A DNA stretch of 64,000 bases from an uncultured Lachnospiraceae bacterium. Lineage in GTDB: Bacteria > Bacillota > Clostridia > Lachnospirales > Lachnospiraceae. Under the pieces are notes generated by a model. The model searched no databases, was not told where the DNA came from, and saw only the letters and a program-made list of their open reading frames with translations. The position numbers and the translations under genes were made by a program. Shown in pieces: positions 46,080-53,373 of the stretch. Location of the stretch: the NCBI GenBank assembly GCA_910578645.1, contig CAJTQI010000003.1, positions 186,001 through 250,000 of the forward strand, written 5' to 3'. How positions within the stretch are numbered: position 1 is the stretch's first letter; every line of letters begins with the position of its first letter.

Positions 46080-46922
46080 ATGTACAATTCTTTTTATGGT
46101 TGGTATTTGAAATGTCAATCTGATACACAGACTTTAGCGGTAATACCTGCCGTCCACAACGCAAAAAACAAGCGTACTTGTTCTATTCAGGTTATTACGG
46201 ATGATGATGCCTGGATAGTTACTTTTAATGGAGATTTATTTAAACGGACAAGAAGAAATATTTATATCGGAGAGAACCGGTTTGGCGACAAAGGTATTCG
46301 TCTGGAAATACACACACCACAGCTAAGCGTTAGGGGACATTTGCATTTCGGAGCGCTTTTTCCGTTAAAGTATGATATTATGGGGCCTTTTGCGTTAGTG
46401 CCATTTATGGAATGCCGCCACAGTGTGTGGAGTATACGGCATTCGGTTAAAGGAACTGTGTGTATCAATGGGCAAAATTATTCTTTTCAGAATGCATGGG
46501 GATACTGGGAAGGAGACCAGGGCAGGTCATTTCCTAAGGAGTATATTTGGACGCAATGCAGCTTTTCAGATGGGGCGATAATGTTGTCAGTGGCGGATAT
46601 TCCTATGGCCGGCATTCATTTTACTGGTATTATAGGCGCAATATTGTGGCGGGGAAAAGAGTACAGGATAGCAACTTATCTGGGAGCCAGGGTTGTGCGG
46701 ATTCAAAACAAGGCGGTTCGAGTTGTACAGGGCAGCCTGGAGTTGGATGTCTGGCTTTTAGAAGCATCTGAACGGCCTCTAAAAGCTCCCACGAAGGGTA
46801 ACATGGTAAGGACAATTCATGAAAGTGCATCCTGTCGGGCTTTCTACCGATTTAGAAAAAATGGCCGTACTCTATTTGCCTTTGAAACTGACAGGGCTTC
46901 TTTTGAATTTGAATTTTCATGA
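46080..46922 (+). CDS. Tocopherol-cyclase-family protein (element cargo)
   Basis: A 280-residue protein of the bacterial tocopherol cyclase-like (lipocalin-type beta-barrel) family. Landmarks: FYGWYLKCQSDTQTLAVIPA at the N-terminus and NAWGYWEGDQGRSFPKEYIW in the middle, both typical of the family. In plants and cyanobacteria members close the chromanol ring; the role of the many Firmicute members is unknown and no tocopherol pathway is expected here. No signal peptide. GGAG lies 8 nt before the ATG. The preceding 194 bp show no gene. Confidence 0.85.
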   Translation: MYNSFYGWYLKCQSDTQTLAVIPAVHNAKNKRTCSIQVITDDDAWIVTFNGDLFKRTRRNIYIGENRFGDKGIRLEIHTPQLSVRGHLHFGALFPLKYDIMGPFALVPFMECRHSVWSIRHSVKGTVCINGQNYSFQNAWGYWEGDQGRSFPKEYIWTQCSFSDGAIMLSVADIPMAGIHFTGIIGAILWRGKEYRIATYLGARVVRIQNKAVRVVQGSLELDVWLLEASERPLKAPTKGNMVRTIHESASCRAFYRFRKNGRTLFAFETDRASFEFEFS

Positions 46923-46965
46923 TTGCGCTATACACGACTCCGGACAAGTGTTGGAGTTTGTTTTA

Positions 46966-46995
46966 TTGCAGAAATCGGTTAATCTATGCTAGAAT
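46966..46995 (+). promoter_or_regulatory. Candidate promoter of the phosphatase gene
   Basis: TTGCAG (46966-46971), 18 bp, TAGAAT (46990-46995) with an extended TG at 46987-46988. The leader contains GGGTTG (47054-47059) that can pair with CAACCC (47069-47074) shortly before the ribosome site. Confidence 0.5.
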
Positions 46996-47106
46996 TTACT
47001 TCTAAGGGCTTTTTCCCTTTCGGAAAAATAGACAGACTGGAAGAAGTGGTTTAGGGTTGGGAAAATATCAACCCAACATTTATCAGCCTGATTGGGGAGG
47101 ACAAGC

Positions 47107-47856
47107 ATGGATATACGTAATTTCAGGGATATTAGCGGTTATAAAAACCGGGATGGTAAAGTCATGAAAAAGAATATGATTTTTCGTGGAGGCGCCTTAG
47201 ACCGTATCACACAGGAGCAAGCGGATTATTTTGAAAATACGCTGGCAATCAGGCATATCCTTGATTTCCGTGATAAAAAGGAAGCCGAAATGGCAAAGGA
47301 TTATGTGTTTCCTATCGCAAAGTATGAGCAGATAAGTGCATTGAGAGTACAAAAACATGATGACAATGGTTTTGATTTTGAGAAGATTATAAAGAGTAAA
47401 CTGGGCGTCGGCCAGTTTCGATATATTCTTGAATATCTAAAAGAAGGATACAAGACTATGGCGTTTCATAACCCGGCATATGAAAGGCTATTTAACCTTC
47501 TTCTGGAAAACGATGGAAATATTTATTTTCATTGTACGGCAGGGAAGGACCGGACGGGGGTTGCCGGTTTTCTCATTATGATGGCTTTGGGTATGGACGA
47601 GGAGGATGGGGTAAAAGAATACCTGCTGTCCAATCGGTATTTGAAACAGGGAGCTAATGGTTTGGCGGGGCAGTTGAATATTCCCGAAGAATACAGGCGG
47701 ATGTGTGCGCCCCTGTTGGGTGTCCAGGAAGATTTTATCCGCCTGACCATCGGTTCCATCCAAGAAAAGTATGCTGACTATGATGAATTTTTTGAAAGTG
47801 AATATAAATTGGACCGGGAAAAGAGAAACCGCCTTATAGAAATTTACTGTGTGTAG
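47107..47856 (+). CDS. Tyrosine-protein phosphatase (element cargo)
   Basis: A 249-residue cysteine phosphatase of the bacterial DSP-like family (Y_phosphatase3). The P-loop is HCTAGKDRTG with nucleophile Cys143 and Arg149; the N-terminus NFRDISGYKNRDGKVMKKNM and FRGGALDRIT are typical. No signal peptide, so it acts in the cytoplasm on phosphotyrosine or possibly phosphoinositide-like substrates. ATG 47107 with GGGGAGG 6 nt upstream is preferred over TTG 47092. Ends in a strong shared terminator. Confidence 0.88.
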   Translation: MDIRNFRDISGYKNRDGKVMKKNMIFRGGALDRITQEQADYFENTLAIRHILDFRDKKEAEMAKDYVFPIAKYEQISALRVQKHDDNGFDFEKIIKSKLGVGQFRYILEYLKEGYKTMAFHNPAYERLFNLLLENDGNIYFHCTAGKDRTGVAGFLIMMALGMDEEDGVKEYLLSNRYLKQGANGLAGQLNIPEEYRRMCAPLLGVQEDFIRLTIGSIQEKYADYDEFFESEYKLDREKRNRLIEIYCV

Positions 47857-47882
47857 AAATAAAAAAGTAAGGATTATTTTAA

Positions 47883-47914
47883 AAGCCTTCTATGATTAAA
47901 ATTATAGAAGGCTT
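47883..47914. terminator. Bidirectional terminator inside the element
   Basis: AAGCCTTCTAT (47883-47893) pairs with ATAGAAGGCTT (47904-47914); A-rich before, T-rich after, between the convergent phosphatase and FlxA-like genes. Confidence 0.75.
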
Positions 47915-47967
47915 GTTGCATAATATCTATTAAATTACGTTTATTTACATGTGCCTGCTCGATTTGA

Positions 47968-48927
47968 TTATCCGATAGAGACATAAAAATTCGGTTGTGA
48001 AGCCTGTTCTTCCGGTGGTACGTTCAAACCGCTCACATGCAAGTTATTTACTACATTTGCCTGGGCGTTGTCTTTTGTGGAAGTATTCGTTTCCGTGGCT
48101 TTCTTTATTGCATTATTTGCATCGCCTAAAATAGAGAATTGGTATTCCATGGCTTGTTCTTCCCGCCTCTCCATTTTTTCAAGCTCAGCCTGTTTTCTTT
48201 CCGTATTTTCGTCACGAATTTCGTCCTGCTTTATTTCTCCTTTTAAAATAGCAATACCGTCCTTGGATTTAGCTACAACCGTTCCCTGACGGCTGGCTTG
48301 TTGCATAAATGAATCTGCGGATATCATTGCGTGCATTTTTTTGTCGGACTGTTCAGTGTCTGTAATTGTAGCATCGTCGATGGCTTTCGTCTCTTTTTCT
48401 GCATTGGCCTTTTCCTTGGTTTCGTCAGTTCGTTTATTATCTGTATCTGTGACAGAGTTCCCTTCTTGGTTCGAAGCTTCTTTCAAAATAACGGTTCCGT
48501 CACTGTTTTTGGTTATGACAGAGCTTTGCTGAGAAGTCTGTTGAGCGTCTGATGGAGCTCTTTTTTGGTCGGCCATAAGTGAGGATGTCTCTTTTGCGGG
48601 TGAGCTGTCTTCTGCAGGTTCTTCTTTTTCCGGTTTCCCATCTTCCCGTAACTCTGTCAGCATGATTTTCCTTTTTTGTGACCTTTGGAGCTCTTCCTCA
48701 TGCCGTTTCAGTTCTGTATTAAGACTTGATATTTCCTTTTGAAGTTTCTTTTGCTCATTTGCTTTTTCATTAGCAGACAGGTCTTCTTTTGAAGATAGCT
48801 TTTGCATCTGCTGTTGTATGTTTGTAATTTCACTTTGGATGTTTTTGCTTTTGTGGTCCTTTGAATTTGCCGAAGCCATTTGCATGGTTGACATGCTGCT
48901 TGTTGATGTTATGCCGCTAATTCCCAT
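47968..48927 (-). CDS. FlxA-like coiled-coil protein (element cargo)
   Basis: A 319-residue, highly charged protein of unknown function. Residues 25-90 form a coiled coil resembling the FlxA family (KNIQSEITNIQQQMQKLSSK, LQKEISSLNTELKRHEEELQ). The rest is Ser/Thr/Glu/Lys-rich and probably disordered, with a repeated phrase (VITKNSDGTVILKE and VVAKSKDGIAILKG). No signal peptide or membrane helix. AAGGAG lies 9 nt before the ATG. It is the only element gene on the minus strand. Confidence 0.7.
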   Translation of the reverse strand: MGISGITSTSSMSTMQMASANSKDHKSKNIQSEITNIQQQMQKLSSKEDLSANEKANEQKKLQKEISSLNTELKRHEEELQRSQKRKIMLTELREDGKPEKEEPAEDSSPAKETSSLMADQKRAPSDAQQTSQQSSVITKNSDGTVILKEASNQEGNSVTDTDNKRTDETKEKANAEKETKAIDDATITDTEQSDKKMHAMISADSFMQQASRQGTVVAKSKDGIAILKGEIKQDEIRDENTERKQAELEKMERREEQAMEYQFSILGDANNAIKKATETNTSTKDNAQANVVNNLHVSGLNVPPEEQASQPNFYVSIG

Positions 48928-49229
48928 AGAATCATCTCCTTCCCCTCTGCTAAAGGATGATTTTATTAACGTATCGTATTTTTTTATACGTTCATTCTTT
49001 TTGTTGGTAGATTTACCTATATTTTACTATTTTTTGCAGGTAAGAAGCAAGACTTTTTTATAGGAATAATAATTTTATGAACAAGAATGTAGTTTGAATT
49101 TTGTCCTTCCCGTGCAGACATGTTTTATATCATACCGATGCAGCGATTCATAGATTCATAAAAGGAAGTAATATGGACATGCCTGTATGAATAAAATTGA
49201 GCAAGAATTGTACATGCAGGCAGATACAT
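48928..49229 (+). other. Divergent intergenic region of the element
   Basis: 302 bp, strongly A/T-rich, between the FlxA-like gene and the recombinase unit. It contains an inverted repeat AACGTAT (48968-48974) / ATACGTT (48986-48992), and a weak promoter TTGTCC-17-TTTATA (49101-49129). CATAGATT at 49149-49156 resembles a sigma-E -10 (CATACANT) but lacks a matching -35 at the right distance. No gene seen. Confidence 0.5.
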
Positions 49230-49379
49230 ATGAATGGTGCAGATATGGAAGCAATCAAAAGACAACTGTTACTCAATATTTCTGAACTTTTGGAACAACA
49301 TGGCTTAATCAGCAGTGAGGAGAAGAGGCGGATGAGAAATATTATCAACGAGAAACCGAAAGGGAACCAATTGCAGTGA
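49230..49379 (+). CDS. 49-residue helical protein directly upstream of the recombinase
   Basis: A small protein with one long amphipathic helix region (EAIKRQLLLNISELLEQHGL) and a short basic tail helix (SSEEKRRMRNIINEK), weakly like SHOCT-type segments. It ends 30 bp before the recombinase ATG on the same strand, so it is very likely co-expressed. Size, charge and position suit a recombination directionality factor, but nothing in the sequence proves it. The start could also be ATG 49245. Confidence 0.55.
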   Translation: MNGADMEAIKRQLLLNISELLEQHGLISSEEKRRMRNIINEKPKGNQLQ

Positions 49380-49409
49380 CGACAGTGGAAAGGATGGCAG
49401 GAAAAGTTT

Positions 49410-51278
49410 ATGGCAGCAAGGCAGCATTCGGCACCGGCGCTGCGCGTCGGCATCTATAACCGTTGTTCTACGGAGGAAGAGGCACAGAAGAATGCGCTTG
49501 TGGTTCAGGCAGAGGAAAGCAGGGAGATTGCTGCAAGGAAGCAATGGACTATAGCGGCACAGTACATAGAAAGCGAGTCTGGCACATCCGTCAAAAACCG
49601 TATGGAATACCAGAGGCTTCTGGAAGACATGGAAAAAGACCTTTTTGATATTGTCATGATAAAGTCTATCGACAGGCTTATGCGCTCGGCGAAGGACTGG
49701 TATCTTTTCCTGAGCAAGCTTACCGAGTATCATAAACAGTTATACATATACCTTGACGATAAGTTCTATACCCCGGATGACAGCCTGATTTCAGGTATCA
49801 AGGCAATCCTTGCAGAAGAATTTAGCCGGGAGTTGTCAAAGAAGATTAAAAATTCCCATGGCCGCAGACAGGAGATGCACAGGCAGAAGAAGGAGGCCGG
49901 GCTTAATATAACACGCCCGATGTTCGGATGGGATAAGGTTGGGAAAGATGCATACGTAATCAATGAAAAAGAGGCAGAGGCGTACAGGATGGCCTTTGAC
50001 ATGGCGAGGACAGGAAAAGGATTTTATTCTATAGCCAACTATATGTACGACCAGGGAGTCAGAGGAAAAAGCGATAACCGGATATCGAATGTGCAGTGGC
50101 GGAAGATGATTTATTCACCCAGGGCACATGGCACCATGGTAATCCATACACGGGAATATGATTTTGACGCAAAAAGGTTTGTCAGCCTGCCGCCTGCAGA
50201 GTGGATTTATGTTGATGGCGCGCTGCCGGCAATTGTTTCAAAGGAATACCAGGAGGAAGTATTGACGTCGATTGCCGACCGGAGAGTTGCGTGTAAATTT
50301 CAGGAATACACAAGGGATATGTCCAAAGTCGGCATGTATGATTTGTCAGGGAAATTAATATGTTCCGAGTGCAGGGCCGTATATTATCGGACAACATTCA
50401 AGTCAGGTGAGAAAAGGCTTGCCGAATGGAAGTGCTCAACGGCGCTTAAGAAAGGGCGGAAAGCTTCAAGTGAGGCAGGATGTGATAACATCAACCTGAT
50501 TGAAGAAGAAATCCATAAGCTGATTGAGGCGGCATGCAAGGCACAGTATGAAAGCCTTTTTGGAGCGCAGAAAAATATTATTGATGAGGCATTAGCCGCT
50601 GTCAAAAAGGCAATCAGTGACGATACGTCAGAGCGGGAACTGACGAAACTTAGAAGAGAACATGGTAAACTGGAGAGGAAGAAAAGGATTCTGTTTGATA
50701 AATTAATGAATGAAACAATCAAGGATTGTGAGTTTAGGCAGTACAATGAGGAGCTAGACAACGAAATAAAGAAATTATCCGATGTAATAGGCTCTTTAGA
50801 GGAAAAAAGCAGTGTTTATTCTGATTATGAAGAAAGGCTGACTGCAATTAAGGAAACTTTATGCAGCGGAGGGATTGTTGACCAGGCTAAGACAAAAGAA
50901 CTTGTAATGAAAATTGACAAGATTATGGTATATCCTGACTGCCGGATTGAAATAATCTTTAATAAAGCCAAGCTGCTTGGGTTGCTAAAGATTTATGACA
51001 GTACTATTATAGATGAGGTACTAGATGAGCAGTTCTTCCGGGTTTCGGCACAATACATACATACCAATATATTTAAAGAGAAGCGGAAGGATATGAATAG
51101 CCAGATTTTAGACATATTCAGGAAAAATCCACACACACAGGCCAAGGAGCTGCCGCAGATGCTGGGTGTGGGATATTCTTATGTGAATGCTTCGATTAAG
51201 GAACTAAAGGAAGCCGGGAGGTTGCAATATAGCAGAAACGGGAATACCCATACGGGAACATGGCAAGTCTTGGAATGA
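49410..51278 (+). CDS. Large serine recombinase with C-terminal winged helix
   Basis: A 622-residue site-specific recombinase of the large serine (resolvase/invertase) family, as in skin elements and many integrases. Catalytic Ser20 lies in IYNRCSTEEEAQ; the catalytic domain continues through IKSIDRLMRSAKDW and EFSRELSKKI. The recombinase domain (about 160-290) starts at NITRPMFGWDKV, followed by a zinc ribbon (CSEC, then two more Cys) and a long coiled coil (about 380-480). The last 60 residues (NSQILDIFRKNPHTQAKELP, GVGYSYVNASIKELKEAGRL) look like a winged helix-turn-helix, not usual in this family. The stop is 88 bp before the right junction, the usual place for such an enzyme. Confidence 0.93.
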   Translation: MAARQHSAPALRVGIYNRCSTEEEAQKNALVVQAEESREIAARKQWTIAAQYIESESGTSVKNRMEYQRLLEDMEKDLFDIVMIKSIDRLMRSAKDWYLFLSKLTEYHKQLYIYLDDKFYTPDDSLISGIKAILAEEFSRELSKKIKNSHGRRQEMHRQKKEAGLNITRPMFGWDKVGKDAYVINEKEAEAYRMAFDMARTGKGFYSIANYMYDQGVRGKSDNRISNVQWRKMIYSPRAHGTMVIHTREYDFDAKRFVSLPPAEWIYVDGALPAIVSKEYQEEVLTSIADRRVACKFQEYTRDMSKVGMYDLSGKLICSECRAVYYRTTFKSGEKRLAEWKCSTALKKGRKASSEAGCDNINLIEEEIHKLIEAACKAQYESLFGAQKNIIDEALAAVKKAISDDTSERELTKLRREHGKLERKKRILFDKLMNETIKDCEFRQYNEELDNEIKKLSDVIGSLEEKSSVYSDYEERLTAIKETLCSGGIVDQAKTKELVMKIDKIMVYPDCRIEIIFNKAKLLGLLKIYDSTIIDEVLDEQFFRVSAQYIHTNIFKEKRKDMNSQILDIFRKNPHTQAKELPQMLGVGYSYVNASIKELKEAGRLQYSRNGNTHTGTWQVLE

Positions 51279-51296
51279 ACAGATTTGTCGCATTGC

Positions 51297-51325
51297 ATAG
51301 CTGTTATATTGTCATATGCAGCTAT
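51297..51325 (+). repeat. Inverted repeat next to the right junction
   Basis: ATAGCTG (51297-51303) and CAGCTAT (51319-51325), 40-70 bp left of the crossover. It may end the recombinase transcript or belong to the recombinase-binding region. Confidence 0.4.
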
Positions 51326-51360
51326 ACAGTTAACCGGGAATTGTGGTATACTCTGCTTTT

Positions 51361-51379
51361 GGAATTTCCTGCAACCCTG
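51361..51379 (+). other. Right junction (attR-like site) of the intervening element
   Basis: Reads GGAATTTCCTGCAACCCTG. Shares TTCCTG-Y-AA with the left junction (TTCCTG at 51366-51371). To the right, the PBP reading frame resumes with Ser-Cys-Asn-Pro. Confidence 0.7.
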
Positions 51380-52020
51380 TTTTTATCACCGTAGGTATGA
51401 GAATTGGTGTGGAACGCTATTATTCCTATTTTAAACAGTTTGGTCTGCTTGACCGGACAGGAATAGACCTTCCGGGGGAGGCGGGGACGATTATGCACAA
51501 TGTGGATAATATCGGACCTGTTGAGCTTGCCACTATTTCTTTCGGGCAGTCCTTTCAGATTACGCCCATCCAGCTTGCGGTGACGGCGTCTTCGATTGTC
51601 AACGGAGGCAGGAGGGTGACGCCTCACTTTGCGGTGAAGGCGGCAGACAGCGATGGCACAAACAGTCATGTATTTACTTATCCCGTAAGAGACAACGTAG
51701 TGTCTAAAGAAACCTCCGAGACGATGCGCTATATATTGGAACAGGTGGTGGCGGAGGGAAGCGGCAAGAATGGGGCCGTGGAAGGATACCGGGTAGGCGG
51801 TAAGACGGCCACAAGCCAGACGTTGCCCAGAGGAAGCGGCAAATATATTGCATCTTTCCTCGGCTTTGCACCGGCGGATAATCCTCAGGTACTCGCCGTG
51901 GCGATTATCAATAATCCGCAGGGGACTTATTATGGCGGGCAGATTGCGGCTCCGGTCGTGCGACAGCTTTTTGAAAACATTCTTCCATATTTGGAAGAGA
52001 TGGATTATAATAGGACATAG
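51367..52020 (+). CDS. spoVD: 3' part of the interrupted SpoVD/FtsI-type PBP gene
   Basis: C-terminal third of the transpeptidase begun at 44293, 217 residues from Ser-Cys-Asn-Pro onward: the complete S-x-N box (SCN), GVERYYSYFKQFGLLDRTGI, the LATISFGQSFQITP region, and the third box GGKTATSQ, where Ala replaces the usual Gly of K-T-G. It has no start codon or ribosome site of its own in a sensible place; the frame is open leftward only to 51343, inside the element. Joined to the 5' part it gives about 583 residues with all three catalytic boxes. It lies directly upstream of mraY, as spoVD does in Bacillus. Confidence 0.88.
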   Translation, partial: SCNPVFITVGMRIGVERYYSYFKQFGLLDRTGIDLPGEAGTIMHNVDNIGPVELATISFGQSFQITPIQLAVTASSIVNGGRRVTPHFAVKAADSDGTNSHVFTYPVRDNVVSKETSETMRYILEQVVAEGSGKNGAVEGYRVGGKTATSQTLPRGSGKYIASFLGFAPADNPQVLAVAIINNPQGTYYGGQIAAPVVRQLFENILPYLEEMDYNRT

Positions 52021-52206
52021 CTTTTTTATATTATTAGGAAAATGTTTCCTGGTGATATAAAAGAAGAGCAGCTTATGTGTGGAATAAAGCTGTGCTTGTC
52101 AATAATGGGATGTGGGGTGCGTAAAGCGCACTTTTGTTCAAAAGACATGATGGAGAGGTGCCTGAGGGATGGGGCTTTGTTCATGTAGCCTGTAGATGGA
52201 GGAATT

Positions 52207-53163
52207 ATGAATACAACGATTTTAATGTCTGTGATGATATCATTTGCAATTAGTGTGGTGTTAGGACCCGTGGTGATACCTTTCCTGCGGCGGCTTAAGG
52301 TGGGTCAGACGGTCAGGGATGAGGGGCCGGAGAGCCATCTGAAGAAAAATGGTACGCCGACTATGGGCGGTATATTGATTCTAATCAGTGTGGTGATTAC
52401 ATCACTCTTTTTTGTAAAAGATTATCCGAAGATTATTCCGGTTCTCTTCCTGACTCTGGGGTTTGGGATGATTGGGTTCATGGATGATTATATCAAGGTT
52501 GTCTTGCACCGTTCCATGGGGCTTCGGGCATGGCAGAAATTTGCCTTGCAGGTTGTTGTGACAGGGGTGTTTACGTTCTATCTGAGAAAATATACGGATG
52601 TGTCGTTAGCGATGAAGGTGCCTTTTCTTGATGGGGTATTTCTGGACTTTGGGTGGTTTAATATTCCCGTTTTGTTTTTTGTTGTAATCGGTACGGGCAA
52701 TGGGACGAATTTTACCGACGGATTGGACGGACTTGCAAGTTCCGTCACTGTGCTTGTGGCAACGTTTTTCAGTGTGGTGGCAATCGGGATGAACAGCGGA
52801 ATAGAGCCCGTGACCTGTGCTGTGGCAGGTGCGCTTCTCGGTTTCTTATTGTTCAATGTGCATCCGGCAAGTGTGTTTATGGGGGATACCGGTTCTTTAG
52901 CGCTGGGCGGGTTTGTGGCTGCTTCGGCTTATATGATGCAGATGCCCCTTTTTATTGTGATTGTTGGTTTTATCTATATGATAGAAGTGATTTCCGTCAT
53001 TATGCAGGTCACATACTTCAAGATGACTGGTGGGAAGCGTATATTCAAGATGGCGCCGATACATCACCATTTCGAGTTGTGCGGATGGTCGGAGACCAGG
53101 GTGGTTGCCGTGTTCTCCATTATCACGGCACTGCTGTGTCTGGTGGCTTTGATGGGGCTGTAA
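52207..53163 (+). CDS. mraY: Phospho-N-acetylmuramoyl-pentapeptide transferase
   Basis: Makes lipid I by moving phospho-MurNAc-pentapeptide to undecaprenyl phosphate in the membrane. 318 residues, about ten helices; catalytic motifs FMDDYIKV and GNGTNFTDGLDGLA and the His-rich APIHHHFEL loop are visible. GGAGG lies 5 nt before the ATG. The 186 bp before it hold only a weak hairpin (GTGCG/CGCAC at 52117-52131). Confidence 0.97.
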   Translation: MNTTILMSVMISFAISVVLGPVVIPFLRRLKVGQTVRDEGPESHLKKNGTPTMGGILILISVVITSLFFVKDYPKIIPVLFLTLGFGMIGFMDDYIKVVLHRSMGLRAWQKFALQVVVTGVFTFYLRKYTDVSLAMKVPFLDGVFLDFGWFNIPVLFFVVIGTGNGTNFTDGLDGLASSVTVLVATFFSVVAIGMNSGIEPVTCAVAGALLGFLLFNVHPASVFMGDTGSLALGGFVAASAYMMQMPLFIVIVGFIYMIEVISVIMQVTYFKMTGGKRIFKMAPIHHHFELCGWSETRVVAVFSIITALLCLVALMGL

Positions 53164-53165
53164 TT

Positions 53166-53319
53166 GAACATTAAGCAACACTATGGCTGTAAAAGACACA
53201 GTCTAAGAGTAGCTAAATGTTCTGGAGAATGCCGGAAATATGGCATTCTCCCGGTGTGCTGAAGATGTCGTGGCGGCATCAGGAAAAGGAGTGAACATTA
53301 CGGAACACTAGGGCTACAA
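53166..53319 (+). repeat. Direct repeat flanking a hairpin between mraY and murD
   Basis: 53166-53192 and 53293-53319 match at 22 of 27 positions (GAACATTA...AACACTA.GGCT). Between them a perfect 10-bp hairpin, GGAGAATGCC (53224-53233) with GGCATTCTCC (53242-53251), without a T-run. Confidence 0.6.
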
Positions 53320-53373
53320 TACGCGATTATATCTGTCATGTGATGATAAAATACAGGGAAAGGCATAAAGATT

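Larger units (their letters stand above)
45391..51366 (+). mobile_element. Skin-like intervening element inserted in the SpoVD-type PBP gene
   Basis: A 5,976-bp insert bounded by the two halves of one PBP gene. It encodes a large serine recombinase close to the right end, a 49-residue protein directly before it, a FlxA-like protein (opposite strand), a tyrosine phosphatase, a tocopherol-cyclase-family protein and a small TPR-like protein. No phage structural, conjugation or replication genes are seen. The exact ends depend on where within TTCCTG-Y-AA the crossover occurs, but every choice gives the same joined protein, Met-Asn-Ser-Cys-Asn-Pro, in frame (5,976 is divisible by 3). Known relatives in architecture are skin elements in sigK of Bacillus and Clostridioides and vfbin in spoVFB. 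Developmental excision is inferred. Confidence 0.85.

Noticed and set aside
49149..49156. A sigma-E promoter for the recombinase (CATAGATT)
   Set aside because: The -10 agrees at 7 of 8 positions, but no -35 of the right type is 13-15 bp upstream; it stays a suggestion.
45391..51366. The insert read as a prophage or conjugative element
   Set aside because: No capsid, tail, terminase, lysis, relaxase, type IV secretion or replication gene is visible; a serine recombinase alone is not enough.
44293..52020. The split PBP explained as an assembly error
   Set aside because: The insert has coherent genes, a recombinase at its edge and matching junction cores. Two PBP halves join exactly in frame, which chance joining would not give. 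Reads were not available to exclude it entirely.
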